Shown: positions 1 to 7,518 of the stretch, piece by piece
Layout of the letters: each line of letters begins with the position of its first letter
Numbering within the stretch: the first letter of the stretch is position 1
Assembly (NCBI GenBank): GCA_030651895.1
Contig: JAUSBR010000010.1
Location: 186,001 to 250,000 of the forward strand
Direction: 5' to 3'
DNA: 64,000 nt
From: Sideroxyarcus sp.
Lineage (GTDB): Bacteria; Pseudomonadota; Gammaproteobacteria; Burkholderiales; Gallionellaceae
Program-made: the position numbers and the translations under genes
Notes under the pieces: model-generated
What the model was told of the DNA's origin: nothing
What the model saw: the letters and a program-made list of their open reading frames with translations, nothing else
The model's database searches: none

Positions 1-1401
1 GCAGCAGAAGCCAGACATATACTCGAAGCCAAACAGACCATCGCCGCACAGAAAACAGCAGCGGCCGAGCAGGCACGCACCGCCTATGAGGCGGCAGCCG
101 AACAGAAAGCACTCGCCGAACAACGCATGAACGCGGCCAAAGAAGCGGGCGAAAAAGCGCGCGCCGATGCCGAGGCGGCCCGAGTCGCCAAGATCGTGGC
201 AGCGCAAGAAGCAGCAGCGGCAAAAGCATTGGCCAAAGAACAGGCAAGGCAGCGCGCTGAAGAAGCCGCTGCCGCCAAGCTCGCCGAGGCAGAAGCGAAG
301 AAGAAAGCGGCAGAGGAAGCCGCCGCATACAAGAAAGCCGTGGCCGACGCGAAGAAAAAGGCCGCAGAAGAAGCCGCCGCTCTGAAGCAAGCCGAAGCCG
401 AGGCCAGAAAGCTCGCCGCGCAGCAAGCCGCAGAAGCCAAACAAGCCGCGGCGGAAGCTAAGCGACAGGCAGCAGCAGAAGCGGCAGCACAGAAGAAGGC
501 GGAAGCCGAGGCGAAGAAGCTGGCTGCCGAACAAGCCGCAGCAGCGAAAAAGGCAGAAGCAGAAGCTAGGAAACAAGCCGCAGCAGAAGCTACCGCATTG
601 AAAAAAGCCGAGGCCGAAGCGCGCAAACAGGCTGCGCTGGAAGCGGCAGCTGCGAAGAAGGCTGAAGCAGAAGCGAAGAAGAGAGCTGCAGAAGAAGCCG
701 CTGCCGCGAAGAAAGCCGAAGCCGAAGCGAAGAAGAGGGCAGCGGAAGAAGCCGCTGCCACCAAGAAGGCCGAAGCCGAAGCGAAAAAACAGGCCGCTGC
801 AGAAGCAGCTGCATTGAAAAAAGCGCAAGCCGAAGCCAAAAAAGCCGAGGCGGAAGCTCAGAAGCAGGCCGCAGCGGAAGCGGCCGCATTGGCCAAAGCC
901 GAAGCTGCCGCCCGCAAGCTGGCAGCACAACAAGCTGCTGCAGAAAAGAAGGCGCAAGCCGAGGCCATGAAACAAGCCGCACTGGAAGCTGCCGCCCTCA
1001 AAAAGGCTGAAGCCGAAGCGCGCAAGCTCGCAGCCCAGCAACTCGCCGCCGAGAAGAAAGCGGAAGCCGAAGCCAGAAAACAGGCAGCGCTAGAAGAGGC
1101 CGCGATCAGGAAGGCCGAAGCCGAAGCCAAAAAGATCGCCGCGCAGGAAGCGGCCGCGGAAAGAAAGCTGGCCGCTGAACAAGCCAGACTGGCCGCACAG
1201 GAACTGGCCGCCGCCAGAAAAGCGGAAGCCGAGGCACGCAAAGCGGCAGCGGCACAGGCGAAGCAGATCAAACAGGAAGAGGCCGCAGCGCGCAAAGCCG
1301 CGGCAGCGCTAAAGAAGGCAGAAGCCGAAGCCAGAAAAGCCGCACTGACTCCGCCCGAACCGGTCTGGCCGTTCCCCGAGGAAGAAGCCAACCCGGTTTG
1401 A
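1..1401 (+). CDS. TolA-like Ala/Lys/Glu-rich coiled-coil protein, 5' end missing
   Basis: The frame is open from the first base to the TGA at 1399-1401, so the gene begins before the window; the first ATG inside is at 127. Nearly the whole product is made of short alternating Ala-rich and charged blocks (KKAEAEA, KQAAAEA, RKLAAQQ types), which predicts one very long alpha-helix or coiled coil. The last ~15 residues differ (PPEPVWPFPEEEANPV) and are Pro/Glu rich. The composition resembles the middle domain of TolA or other periplasm-spanning or cytoplasmic filament proteins, but no membrane anchor or TolA C-terminal domain is visible, so function is not assigned. The codons for the repeats vary, so the repeat is at protein level rather than a recent DNA tandem repeat. 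Confidence 0.7.
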   Translation, partial: AAEARHILEAKQTIAAQKTAAAEQARTAYEAAAEQKALAEQRMNAAKEAGEKARADAEAARVAKIVAAQEAAAAKALAKEQARQRAEEAAAAKLAEAEAKKKAAEEAAAYKKAVADAKKKAAEEAAALKQAEAEARKLAAQQAAEAKQAAAEAKRQAAAEAAAQKKAEAEAKKLAAEQAAAAKKAEAEARKQAAAEATALKKAEAEARKQAALEAAAAKKAEAEAKKRAAEEAAAAKKAEAEAKKRAAEEAAATKKAEAEAKKQAAAEAAALKKAQAEAKKAEAEAQKQAAAEAAALAKAEAAARKLAAQQAAAEKKAQAEAMKQAALEAAALKKAEAEARKLAAQQLAAEKKAEAEARKQAALEEAAIRKAEAEAKKIAAQEAAAERKLAAEQARLAAQELAAARKAEAEARKAAAAQAKQIKQEEAAARKAAAALKKAEAEARKAALTPPEPVWPFPEEEANPV

Positions 1402-1425
1402 TTCTTGCGGGGAACGCGGATTAAA

Positions 1426-1470
1426 CGCCCTGCACAACAGGGCGGGGAGGAGGCGGGCTGTGAACCCGCC
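1426..1470. terminator. two GC-rich hairpins between convergent genes
   Basis: Positions 1426-1432 and 1438-1444 form a 7-bp stem (CGCCCTG/CAGGGCG). Positions 452-457 of the same kilobase (1452-1457) pair with 1465-1470 (GGCGGG/CCCGCC). They lie between a plus-strand gene ending at 1401 and a minus-strand gene ending at 1476, the expected place for a shared terminator, but there is no clear T run. Confidence 0.4.
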
Positions 1471-1475
1471 CCTAT

Positions 1476-2348
1476 TCAGGAATAGTCGATATCCTGCTCG
1501 CTGCCCGCATACTGATCCTGCAGTTCGGTGAGCACGGTCTTGATCCTGGTTTTGCCAAGTATCTTCTTGATGATCGTGCCCCTGAGATCTTCCATGCGTT
1601 CGCGCAGCAGGGGTTGAAACTCGGGCGGGATCTTTTTCAGGAACTCGTTCCAGTTGGCCTCGACATCGGGCCGCGCTTCGCGGGCACGGTTGATCAGGTT
1701 CTCGATCTCCCTTTGTCCCGTGCGCGCGACGATCCGTCCATCTCCCGCTAGCGCGAAGATCACGGCAAGAGAGATCACCGCATTCGCATCAAGCTCGGCG
1801 TCTTTTACGGGACCGTTGGAATTTTTCTTGCGTAACCATTTTGCGCAATCGATGATCTTCTGGTTGCGCTTCCGGTCCAGCAATTCATTCTGGAAGACGG
1901 CATCCCCCGACCATGTCGAAACGGGATCGGCGCTGCATATCTCCATGAAGATCGCCTTGAGGTTGCGCTGCTGGATGAATGCATCGTTGTCGAAATCTGA
2001 AACATAGGCCGCATAGGGCAGGGCGGACAATTCCTTGATATGGCGGAACCCCATCTGGAACACATATTCGGCACCGTGCTGCAGCAGAAAAGAAAGTCTG
2101 GCCTCATTGCTGTCGGCAACACCGGCTTGGCTGATGGCCAGCGAGATGCAGCCGACCGACAGGTGGAAAGCTTCGAGCATCCCGTCTGCGGTCCTGTCAT
2201 TGGTGAACTTCTTCGCCACCAGCACCGTGATGCCGCTGAGCTCATGAAAAAGCGTGGCGGCTGCCTCCTGATTTTCCGCGCGCAGGGCGAGCGCCTCCAG
2301 CGCTTGCACTAGCTGGGGCGGGCGGGCGGTGTAACTGGTGATGTTCAT
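1476..2348 (-). CDS. hypothetical protein, last gene of the J-domain operon
   Basis: A 290-residue soluble protein with no signal peptide or membrane segment and no family that I recognise. It is largely helical in appearance, with a charged C-terminus ending in an acidic tail (QDIDYS). Its ATG shares one base with the stop codon of the upstream gene (TAATG arrangement), which indicates translational coupling, and it is the last of four minus-strand genes beginning with a J-domain protein. The context suggests a role with that co-chaperone, but nothing in the sequence shows what it does. Confidence 0.65.
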   Translation of the reverse strand: MNITSYTARPPQLVQALEALALRAENQEAAATLFHELSGITVLVAKKFTNDRTADGMLEAFHLSVGCISLAISQAGVADSNEARLSFLLQHGAEYVFQMGFRHIKELSALPYAAYVSDFDNDAFIQQRNLKAIFMEICSADPVSTWSGDAVFQNELLDRKRNQKIIDCAKWLRKKNSNGPVKDAELDANAVISLAVIFALAGDGRIVARTGQREIENLINRAREARPDVEANWNEFLKKIPPEFQPLLRERMEDLRGTIIKKILGKTRIKTVLTELQDQYAGSEQDIDYS

Positions 2349-3157
2349 TACGAGAAGATATCCTCGCCCAGGCTCGGTCGACCGCCGGCTTTGGTCTGGC
2401 TGGCCGCCTTGCTCGGCACTTGCTTGCGCAGGCGCAGCAACAATTCCTTGGTCGTGCGGCCCATCGCATACTCATGCTCGCGATCTTCTTCGTCTTCATG
2501 ATCGTCGCCGGTATCGTGTTCATCCGATCCCGCGTGCAATTCATTCTCGCCGGGTTTCCAATCGGGGAAGATCTCGAACAGCACACGGTCCCAGGCTTCT
2601 TCGTTGCTGCGGGCGATCTCCAGCGCGAGCGGGATCACGTCGTGATCCGAAGTCGTCTGGGCACTTCGGTGAGCACCGAGATTATGGATATCGTTCGCGA
2701 TCTCGATGATCTCTTCGGCTGCGGTCGAGAACAGCACCGCAAAAGCCGTCGTGCCCCAGTCGGTCGCCAGCGCCTCGTGCAGCAGCTCCGCACGGCGCTC
2801 TTCATCGTCAGCGGAAAACACCACGCCGTGGATGTGCGCGAACAGCGATTCGGCCAACACTTCCGGCTCGTCCTCGATCCAGTCTTCGTCCCAGGTGGCG
2901 GCGAAGTAGGCCAGACTCTCGGCCCAGGCCTTGGGCGGGATGAGCATGGTCGCCAGCGACATCTTGCCGCCGTCGAAGGCGGACAAGTGCAGCGAAGCGA
3001 CATGCGGCTCCAGCGTGTTCAGCACCTCGACCACAGCGAGATCGCCGAACTTCTCGGCCGTTTCGCTGATGGCTTCTTCCGCATGCTTGGTCGAGCCGGC
3101 CAGAACCAGCTCGGTGACTTGTTGCCGGATAGCGGGAAGATTGGACTTGTCAGACAT
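2348..3157 (-). CDS. hypothetical protein with acidic linker
   Basis: The reading frame stays open further upstream, but that part only shadows the preceding gene. The ATG at 3157 is preceded by GGAG at a six-base spacing, giving 269 residues (MSDKSNLPAIRQQ...). The first ~200 residues look like a helical repeat fold; a strongly acidic Asp/Glu/His stretch (GSDEHDTGDDHEDEEDREHE) follows and then a basic tail. It overlaps the upstream gene by eight bases and the downstream one by one, so all three are one translation unit. The product is cytoplasmic and unrecognised. Acidic linkers recur in this operon, since the upstream protein has one as well. Confidence 0.65.
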   Translation of the reverse strand: MSDKSNLPAIRQQVTELVLAGSTKHAEEAISETAEKFGDLAVVEVLNTLEPHVASLHLSAFDGGKMSLATMLIPPKAWAESLAYFAATWDEDWIEDEPEVLAESLFAHIHGVVFSADDEERRAELLHEALATDWGTTAFAVLFSTAAEEIIEIANDIHNLGAHRSAQTTSDHDVIPLALEIARSNEEAWDRVLFEIFPDWKPGENELHAGSDEHDTGDDHEDEEDREHEYAMGRTTKELLLRLRKQVPSKAASQTKAGGRPSLGEDIFS

Positions 3158-3671
3158 TTTCATCTCCGCGCGTGTCGAACAGATGCTCGATGTTTTCTCC
3201 GTGCGAGCCTTGCTCATCGTCATCCTCGGCATTGTTTTCCTTGTCTTCCTCTTCCTGCAGGGCATCGAGAGAATGATCCTCGTCCGTCCAGCGCTTCGGA
3301 TTCTTGAACAGGAAAGCGGTGATGATCGCCTTGCGCGCCAGTTCCGGATCGGTTTCAAACACGGTAGCCAGCGCATCGCCCGAGGCGACATTGCTGCATG
3401 ACACCATCTTCAATACTTTCGCGGCATCGCCGTTGTCATATTGGCCGCTTTCTGCCATCAGACCCGCTACATCATCAAAAACCAGATGATTGGCCAGGGC
3501 GAAGCTCAGCAGATTCACATCGCCGACTTCAAAGCCGCTGGCGAATTCGTCGATCAGTGCATCGATGACGCGGTCATAGTTCCTTTTGTCGGGCGGCTCG
3601 CCCAGCGTGTCCTCGATCTGGATACCCAGTTCGCGCGATTGGTACATGAATTCAGGATGGATGGTTTTCAT
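3150..3671 (-). CDS. hypothetical protein with acidic C-terminus
   Basis: 173 residues from the ATG at 3671 (MKTIHPEFMYQSRELG...). The frame runs upstream to 3746 but that part overlaps the J-domain gene and lacks a ribosome site. The N-terminal ~120 residues are helical; the end is acidic (EEEDKENNAEDDDEQGS) and resembles the linker of the next protein. It lies 20 bp after the J-domain gene and overlaps the following gene by eight bases. Family not recognised. Confidence 0.6.
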   Translation of the reverse strand: MKTIHPEFMYQSRELGIQIEDTLGEPPDKRNYDRVIDALIDEFASGFEVGDVNLLSFALANHLVFDDVAGLMAESGQYDNGDAAKVLKMVSCSNVASGDALATVFETDPELARKAIITAFLFKNPKRWTDEDHSLDALQEEEDKENNAEDDDEQGSHGENIEHLFDTRGDENV

Positions 3672-3691
3672 AATATGGGTCTTCAAGTTGA

Positions 3692-3991
3692 TTAACGGTC
3701 TTGTTGCGGAAGCTCGATCCCGCAACGATTGAAGAGTGAGCGCCACAGACTCTGCGCTTCATTCTCGGGATCGATGATGATGCGGTTGTTCAGGCTGTAG
3801 TTGTATTCAGCGCGCTTCTGCGGATCGGAAAGCAGCTCATACGCCTTCTTGATGGCGTTGAAGCGAACTTCAGCGCTGGAGTGGGGATTCCGGTCCGGGT
3901 GGTGGCGCATAGCAAGTGCGCGATATGCCTTCTTGATGTCTTCGGTCGAAGCGGTCGGCGCGACGCCAAGAATTGTGTATGGATTTTCCAA
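3692..3991 (-). CDS. short J-domain (DnaJ-like) protein
   Basis: A 99-residue protein whose first ~65 residues are a J domain: [14 protein letters not shown], then the HPD signature in RHHPDRN and the helix-III/IV stretch [20 protein letters not shown] domains stimulate the ATPase of DnaK/Hsp70. There is no G/F region or zinc domain, so this is a small J-only co-chaperone, not DnaJ itself. The start is a TTG at 3991, chosen because a perfect AGGAGG sits five bases upstream and the J domain begins right there; upstream ATGs would add an unrelated basic leader. It heads an operon of three unrecognised genes and may target DnaK to their products. Confidence 0.8.
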   Translation of the reverse strand: MENPYTILGVAPTASTEDIKKAYRALAMRHHPDRNPHSSAEVRFNAIKKAYELLSDPQKRAEYNYSLNNRIIIDPENEAQSLWRSLFNRCGIELPQQDR

Positions 3992-4199
3992 AGAAGCCTC
4001 CTGCGGGCGCGCGATTTTACACGCTTGTAACTGGTTGGGGGCAGATATCCCCCAAGGAAGAAGCCGAAGCTGGCCCGGTTTGAATTCCGACTGGTGGCAC
4101 CAATCAAATAACCAGCACAACAAGGCGTTTCTTTTAGCATCAATGCGTTGCAGGAAAGAGCTTCAAAACTGACTTACAAATGATGATGCGGACTAAGCG

Positions 4200-4253
4200 A
4201 AGGTCTATATCTTTTGGTATATATGCGAGGAGGGGCATTGCTGCTAATCTCCG
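4200..4253 (+). repeat. dispersed intergenic repeat, copy 1
   Basis: Matches copies at 6365-6420 and 12877-12932 almost base for base, and a diverged copy at 7380-7432. It contains CTATAT...ATATAT with an 8-base loop, then GAGGAGGGG, then TTGCTGCTAATCTCCG. It lies directly upstream of a lipoprotein gene. An open frame runs through it, but the gene start downstream is better supported. Confidence 0.8.
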
Positions 4254-4300
4254 CACGGAATGTGAACTACCCCTGTCTTTTACTAATTACCAAAGGAAAT

Positions 4301-4888
4301 ATGATGCTGAGAATCGCGCTGCTCGTTTTATTCCTCGCTGGCTGCAATAGCGCCAAGCTTGTCCAGGTTCCTAAAGATGACCAACAATCATATGAAAAAT
4401 ATTCACTGCCTGTAGTCGCCAGCAGCACAGAGGCCGTCGTCTATATCGTGCACCTTCAAGATGGGCAAATCGTACCGAAAAAGGCACCGGAATACAGATG
4501 GGTCAGAAACGTACAAATCGGCGATTCAAAGGTTCTCAGCTCCGCCCCCGGAGAACACTCGATCTTCAAAATCAAACCAGGTTCCCACAAGATCAAGGTT
4601 ACTGGCATTTGCGGCAGAGCAGACAGCACTGTTATGCCTCCAAAAGGTTCTGATATCAGCCCTGATATGCCCGGCTGGACAATACAAACCACATACTTCG
4701 GAAACGTCTTCATGGGCACCCCGGACGATGTGCTATTCGAGCCCGGCAAGACCTATATCTATTCAATGTCGCCGACTTGCTATTTAAATCGACATTCCGG
4801 AGATCTCGTATTTTTGCTTGGCATGCGCTTGAGAGATGACCCGAATGCAAACTACCTGGTGTACAAAACAAAGTCGGTAGGTAACTGA
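4301..4888 (+). CDS. putative lipoprotein
   Basis: 195 residues from the first of two consecutive ATGs, preceded by AAAGGAAAT. The N-terminus is a short lipoprotein signal, MMLRIALLVLFLAGC, with lipobox LAGC, so the mature protein should start with a lipidated Cys and sit in the outer or inner membrane facing the periplasm. The rest looks like a beta-rich domain of the DUF2846/carboxypeptidase-like kind (GEHSIFKIKPGSHKIKVTG, FEPGKTYIY), a pattern common in small envelope lipoproteins. Function unknown. A second lipoprotein gene follows after 67 bp, probably in the same transcript. Confidence 0.75.
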   Translation: MMLRIALLVLFLAGCNSAKLVQVPKDDQQSYEKYSLPVVASSTEAVVYIVHLQDGQIVPKKAPEYRWVRNVQIGDSKVLSSAPGEHSIFKIKPGSHKIKVTGICGRADSTVMPPKGSDISPDMPGWTIQTTYFGNVFMGTPDDVLFEPGKTYIYSMSPTCYLNRHSGDLVFLLGMRLRDDPNANYLVYKTKSVGN

Positions 4889-4955
4889 AAGGAGCGTCGT
4901 GTTCGGCCTTGTGCCCCCTTATCCGCAAAAGTGAAAACTTATTTAAGGAGATGAC

Positions 4956-5552
4956 ATGTTGAAACGGTTGGCAGTTGTACTTTGTCTCGCGATCCTTACT
5001 GGCTGTAGCACAACTAGTGTCGGATTGAAATATGGGGTGTCGGCGGGTGATAAGCCCGGCAAGTACGAAGTTCCTGTTTTGCCCGTCTCTGTCGGAGTTT
5101 TCACCGACAAGCGGCATGATTCGCCTACATGGCTTGGAGCGGTGCGCGGCGGCTTCGGCAACCCGCTCAAGACGCTTGAATCATCACAGCCTGTTTCCAA
5201 CGTCATACAGACTGCCTATATTGATGCGCTCAAGGCAAAGGGTGTGACAATCGATGCGGCTGCACCGCTGCAGATATCCGGTACCATCCTTGATCTCAAT
5301 TGCACACAAATGGCACACAGAGAAGCGACCGCCATGATTGAAGTCACAGTGGCTGAACAAAGCACCGGGAAGATACGGCTTACCCAAAAATATTCAGCCA
5401 AGAACATAAACGATTCCGGTACGGCTCGTGGTGTGTTCGCCTCAGTGGAAGACCTGCGGCTCATTCTGGAAAAGACCATGCGAGAAGTGGTCGACAAGAC
5501 CTTGGCTGATTCGGCATTCATCGCAGCCTTGTCGCAGTCATCCGTCAACTGA
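4956..5552 (+). CDS. YajG-like lipoprotein
   Basis: 198 residues with AAGGAG six bases before the ATG. MLKRLAVVLCLAILTGC is a lipoprotein signal peptide with lipobox LTGC. The mature part has the look of the YajG/DUF4136 type of small periplasmic lipoproteins: a beta-strand carrying VSVGVFTDKR, then SNVIQTAYIDALKAKGV, then a second half with LDLNCTQMAHREATAMIEVTV. Nothing catalytic is visible. It follows another lipoprotein gene and ends at a strong terminator. Confidence 0.75.
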   Translation: MLKRLAVVLCLAILTGCSTTSVGLKYGVSAGDKPGKYEVPVLPVSVGVFTDKRHDSPTWLGAVRGGFGNPLKTLESSQPVSNVIQTAYIDALKAKGVTIDAAAPLQISGTILDLNCTQMAHREATAMIEVTVAEQSTGKIRLTQKYSAKNINDSGTARGVFASVEDLRLILEKTMREVVDKTLADSAFIAALSQSSVN

Positions 5553-5578
5553 CCATAGAGACTTATTTGTTGCAGTTG

Positions 5579-5611
5579 AATAAGGCAGGTTCGAAACGAA
5601 CCTGCCTTATT
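5579..5611 (+). terminator. Rho-independent terminator
   Basis: A perfect 15-bp stem (5579-5593 with 5597-5611, AATAAGGCAGGTTCG and its complement) with a 3-base AAA loop followed by TTTC. It ends the two-lipoprotein transcript. Confidence 0.9.
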
Positions 5612-5642
5612 TTCATTTGCGCAGGCCAATAGCATCCACACT

Positions 5643-5661
5643 CCTTTGCTGCTAATCTCCG
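5643..5661 (+). repeat. partial copy of the dispersed intergenic repeat
   Basis: CCTTTGCTGCTAATCTCCG matches only the 3' part of the repeat at 4200-4253. It lies upstream of the thermonuclease gene, as the full copies lie upstream of other genes. Confidence 0.5.
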
Positions 5662-5752
5662 CCCCATAAGTTGTCATAACAAGCTGGGTTGTACGGGGGA
5701 GACCGAAGAACATTTCGAACTCGACACCTTGGTTTCGCCGGGGAGATAAGGT

Positions 5753-6319
5753 GTGGAAGATCGAAATATAGGGACTGCCCCTGCGGGCAGGGCTTGGCCT
5801 GCATCAAATGATTTCGCTTGTCGTGTCCGCTTCATACCGCTGCTCGCCGCACTTCTGTTCGCCGCGCCGTCCGGCGCAGACACCCTGCAAGGCCGCGTCG
5901 TCGCCGTCACCGATGGTGACACCGTCAAAGTGCTGGATGCCTCAAACACCCAGTGGAAGATCCGCCTGATGGGCATCGATGCCCCCGAAAAGAAGCAAGC
6001 CTTCGGTGCCCGCTCCAAAGCCAACCTTTCCGATCTCGTCTTCGGCAAGACCGTCACCGTCGAATACTCCAAGACGGATAGGTACGGCCGCACCGTCGGC
6101 AAGATCCTCGTCAACGGCGTCGACGCCAACCTGGAGCAGGTCAAAGCCGGCATGGCCTGGCATTACAAGAAGTATGCGAAGGAACAACCCTTCGCAGACC
6201 GCGAGACCTATGCCGAGGCAGAAGAGCGGTCCCGAGCAGCACAGCGCGGACTTTGGCACGATGCCGAGTCTGTGCCGCCCTGGGACTGGCGCAAGTCAAA
6301 GAAGCGCAATAACAACTAG
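5753..6319 (+). CDS. secreted thermonuclease (SNase-like)
   Basis: 188 residues. A hydrophobic segment (FIPLLAALLFAAPSGADT) ending in an Ala-rich cleavage site follows a ~25-residue leader, so the protein is probably exported. The SNase fold follows: LQGRVVAVTDGDTVKVLD, IRLMGIDAPEKKQAFG with the catalytic Arg, Asp and Glu, and DRYGRTVGKI with the second catalytic Arg. The C-terminus RGLWHDAESVPPWDWRK is the usual end of bacterial SNases. It should cleave DNA and RNA phosphodiesters with calcium. The GTG at 5753 is the only initiator before the signal peptide in this frame, but the leader is long, so the start is uncertain. Confidence 0.9.
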   Translation: MEDRNIGTAPAGRAWPASNDFACRVRFIPLLAALLFAAPSGADTLQGRVVAVTDGDTVKVLDASNTQWKIRLMGIDAPEKKQAFGARSKANLSDLVFGKTVTVEYSKTDRYGRTVGKILVNGVDANLEQVKAGMAWHYKKYAKEQPFADRETYAEAEERSRAAQRGLWHDAESVPPWDWRKSKKRNNN

Positions 6320-6347
6320 CCCTTCGCCCTGAGCCTGTCGAAGGGCT
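6318..6347. repeat. REP-like palindrome at the nuclease stop codon
   Basis: AGCCCTTCG (6318-6326) pairs with CGAAGGGCT (6339-6347) around CCCTGAGCCTGT. The same CCCTTCGACAGGCTCAGGGCGAA element recurs inverted near 18798-18821. Such motifs are common extragenic palindromes in Betaproteobacteria. It may also serve as a terminator. Confidence 0.65.
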
Positions 6348-6364
6348 TCGCCACACCCATATAA

Positions 6365-6420
6365 AAAGGTCTATATCTTTTGGCATATAGGCGAGGAGGG
6401 GTATTGCTGCTAGTCTTCGG
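6365..6420 (+). repeat. dispersed intergenic repeat, copy 2
   Basis: AAGGTCTATATCTTTTGGCA opens the copy; CTATAT and ATATAG form a 6-bp stem with loop CTTTTGGC, followed by GGCGAGGAGGGG and TTGCTGCTAGTCTTCGG. It lies upstream of the CPBP protease gene. Confidence 0.85.
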
Positions 6421-6617
6421 CGCAGTTGGGGGGCGATGCAACTGGGGAATTTTTCCAAACCCGATCCCATTGTTCAGGTAATAAAAGTATTTCGCGCCTG
6501 GCCTTGTTCATTCACATCAGGATTTACCAAGAAATGTAAAATCATATCAGCACTGTACAGAACGAGAGCAAGGCTCTAACCAATTGGGGCGCTTTTGGAA
6601 CGATCATATGGGGGCTG

Positions 6618-7298
6618 GTGATCTCCTCTATTTTTGTCACCTTGCAAATCATTACGATAATCGCTTCTGCATTGAGAAGTGAACAAGTTCTTTCTGAAGA
6701 GCAGCTTCGCGAATTTCTCATATCTTCCGAAGATGATGGGAGCATCATTGCTGCAACCACCCTTGTCACCACAGTGATCTGCTGTGCGCTCATTGCAGTC
6801 ATCATCAAACTCAAGCGCGGCACCAGATTGACTGATTACCTCGCCATCAGGACAGTTCCTTTGAAGACAGCGCTGTTTTGGCTGGCTGGATTCTCCTTAT
6901 TCATCGCAGCCAGTGATGCCCTGACATATTTTCTTGGTCGTCCGATCGTCCCTCCTTTTATGACAGCAACGTACGGGTCGGCAAATCCCGTTTGGCTTTT
7001 TTGGATCGCTTTGGTCATTGCCGCCCCGCTGTTTGAAGAAACCTTCTTTCGCGGTTTCCTGTTCAAAGGATTGGCCTCAAGCAGCATTGGCGCCATCGGG
7101 GCGATCGTTCTGACCGCATTTTTCTGGGCAATAATCCATACTCAATACGACACATACAACATTGCGACAATTTTCTGTATCGGGTTGATATTTGGAGCGG
7201 CGCGCATGCATACAGGCTCGCTATTGATGCCGTTGGTATTGCACGCCTTCTCGAACGTTGTGAGTACCGCGGAAGTCGCTTTCCTGAAATTGAGTTAA
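6618..7298 (+). CDS. CPBP-family intramembrane metalloprotease
   Basis: 226 residues from a GTG at 6618, with about seven hydrophobic helices. All three CPBP (Abi/CAAX-type) motifs are present: EETFFRGFLF (EExxxR), FFWAIIHTQY (FxxxH) and the third in LVLHAFSN. These residues bind the metal and cleave substrates within the membrane; bacterial members act in processing or in protection from peptides. The frame is open upstream to 6540 and would complete the first membrane helix (NWGAFGTIIWGLV), so the real start may be upstream with an unusual codon; the only in-frame ATG there, at 6534, is followed at once by a TAA. Confidence 0.85.
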   Translation: MISSIFVTLQIITIIASALRSEQVLSEEQLREFLISSEDDGSIIAATTLVTTVICCALIAVIIKLKRGTRLTDYLAIRTVPLKTALFWLAGFSLFIAASDALTYFLGRPIVPPFMTATYGSANPVWLFWIALVIAAPLFEETFFRGFLFKGLASSSIGAIGAIVLTAFFWAIIHTQYDTYNIATIFCIGLIFGAARMHTGSLLMPLVLHAFSNVVSTAEVAFLKLS

Positions 7299-7379
7299 CG
7301 AGCATGGTGATGTGCGAGTACGAGAAAGTATGGCAAACCCGCCCACATTGATTCTCCAAGCGGGTCCCTGAAAAAGGCA

Positions 7380-7432
7380 AAGTATCTATTTTGTGAGGTA
7401 GCACGGCAGAGGTATTGCTGCTAGGCTTCGGA
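7380..7432 (+). repeat. dispersed intergenic repeat, diverged copy 3
   Basis: The 3' half (GGTATTGCTGCTAGGCTTCGG) matches the other copies closely. The 5' half is diverged (AAAGTATCTATTTTGTGAGG) and has lost the CTATAT/ATATAG stem. It lies upstream of a GGDEF gene. Confidence 0.65.
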
Positions 7433-7518
7433 GCGGCAAGTCGTGTGAGACGGGGGCTGGTCGGGTAATATTTTGAAACCAACGCCCCGAATCCGAATGC
7501 ATCGCCAATATCGCATCG

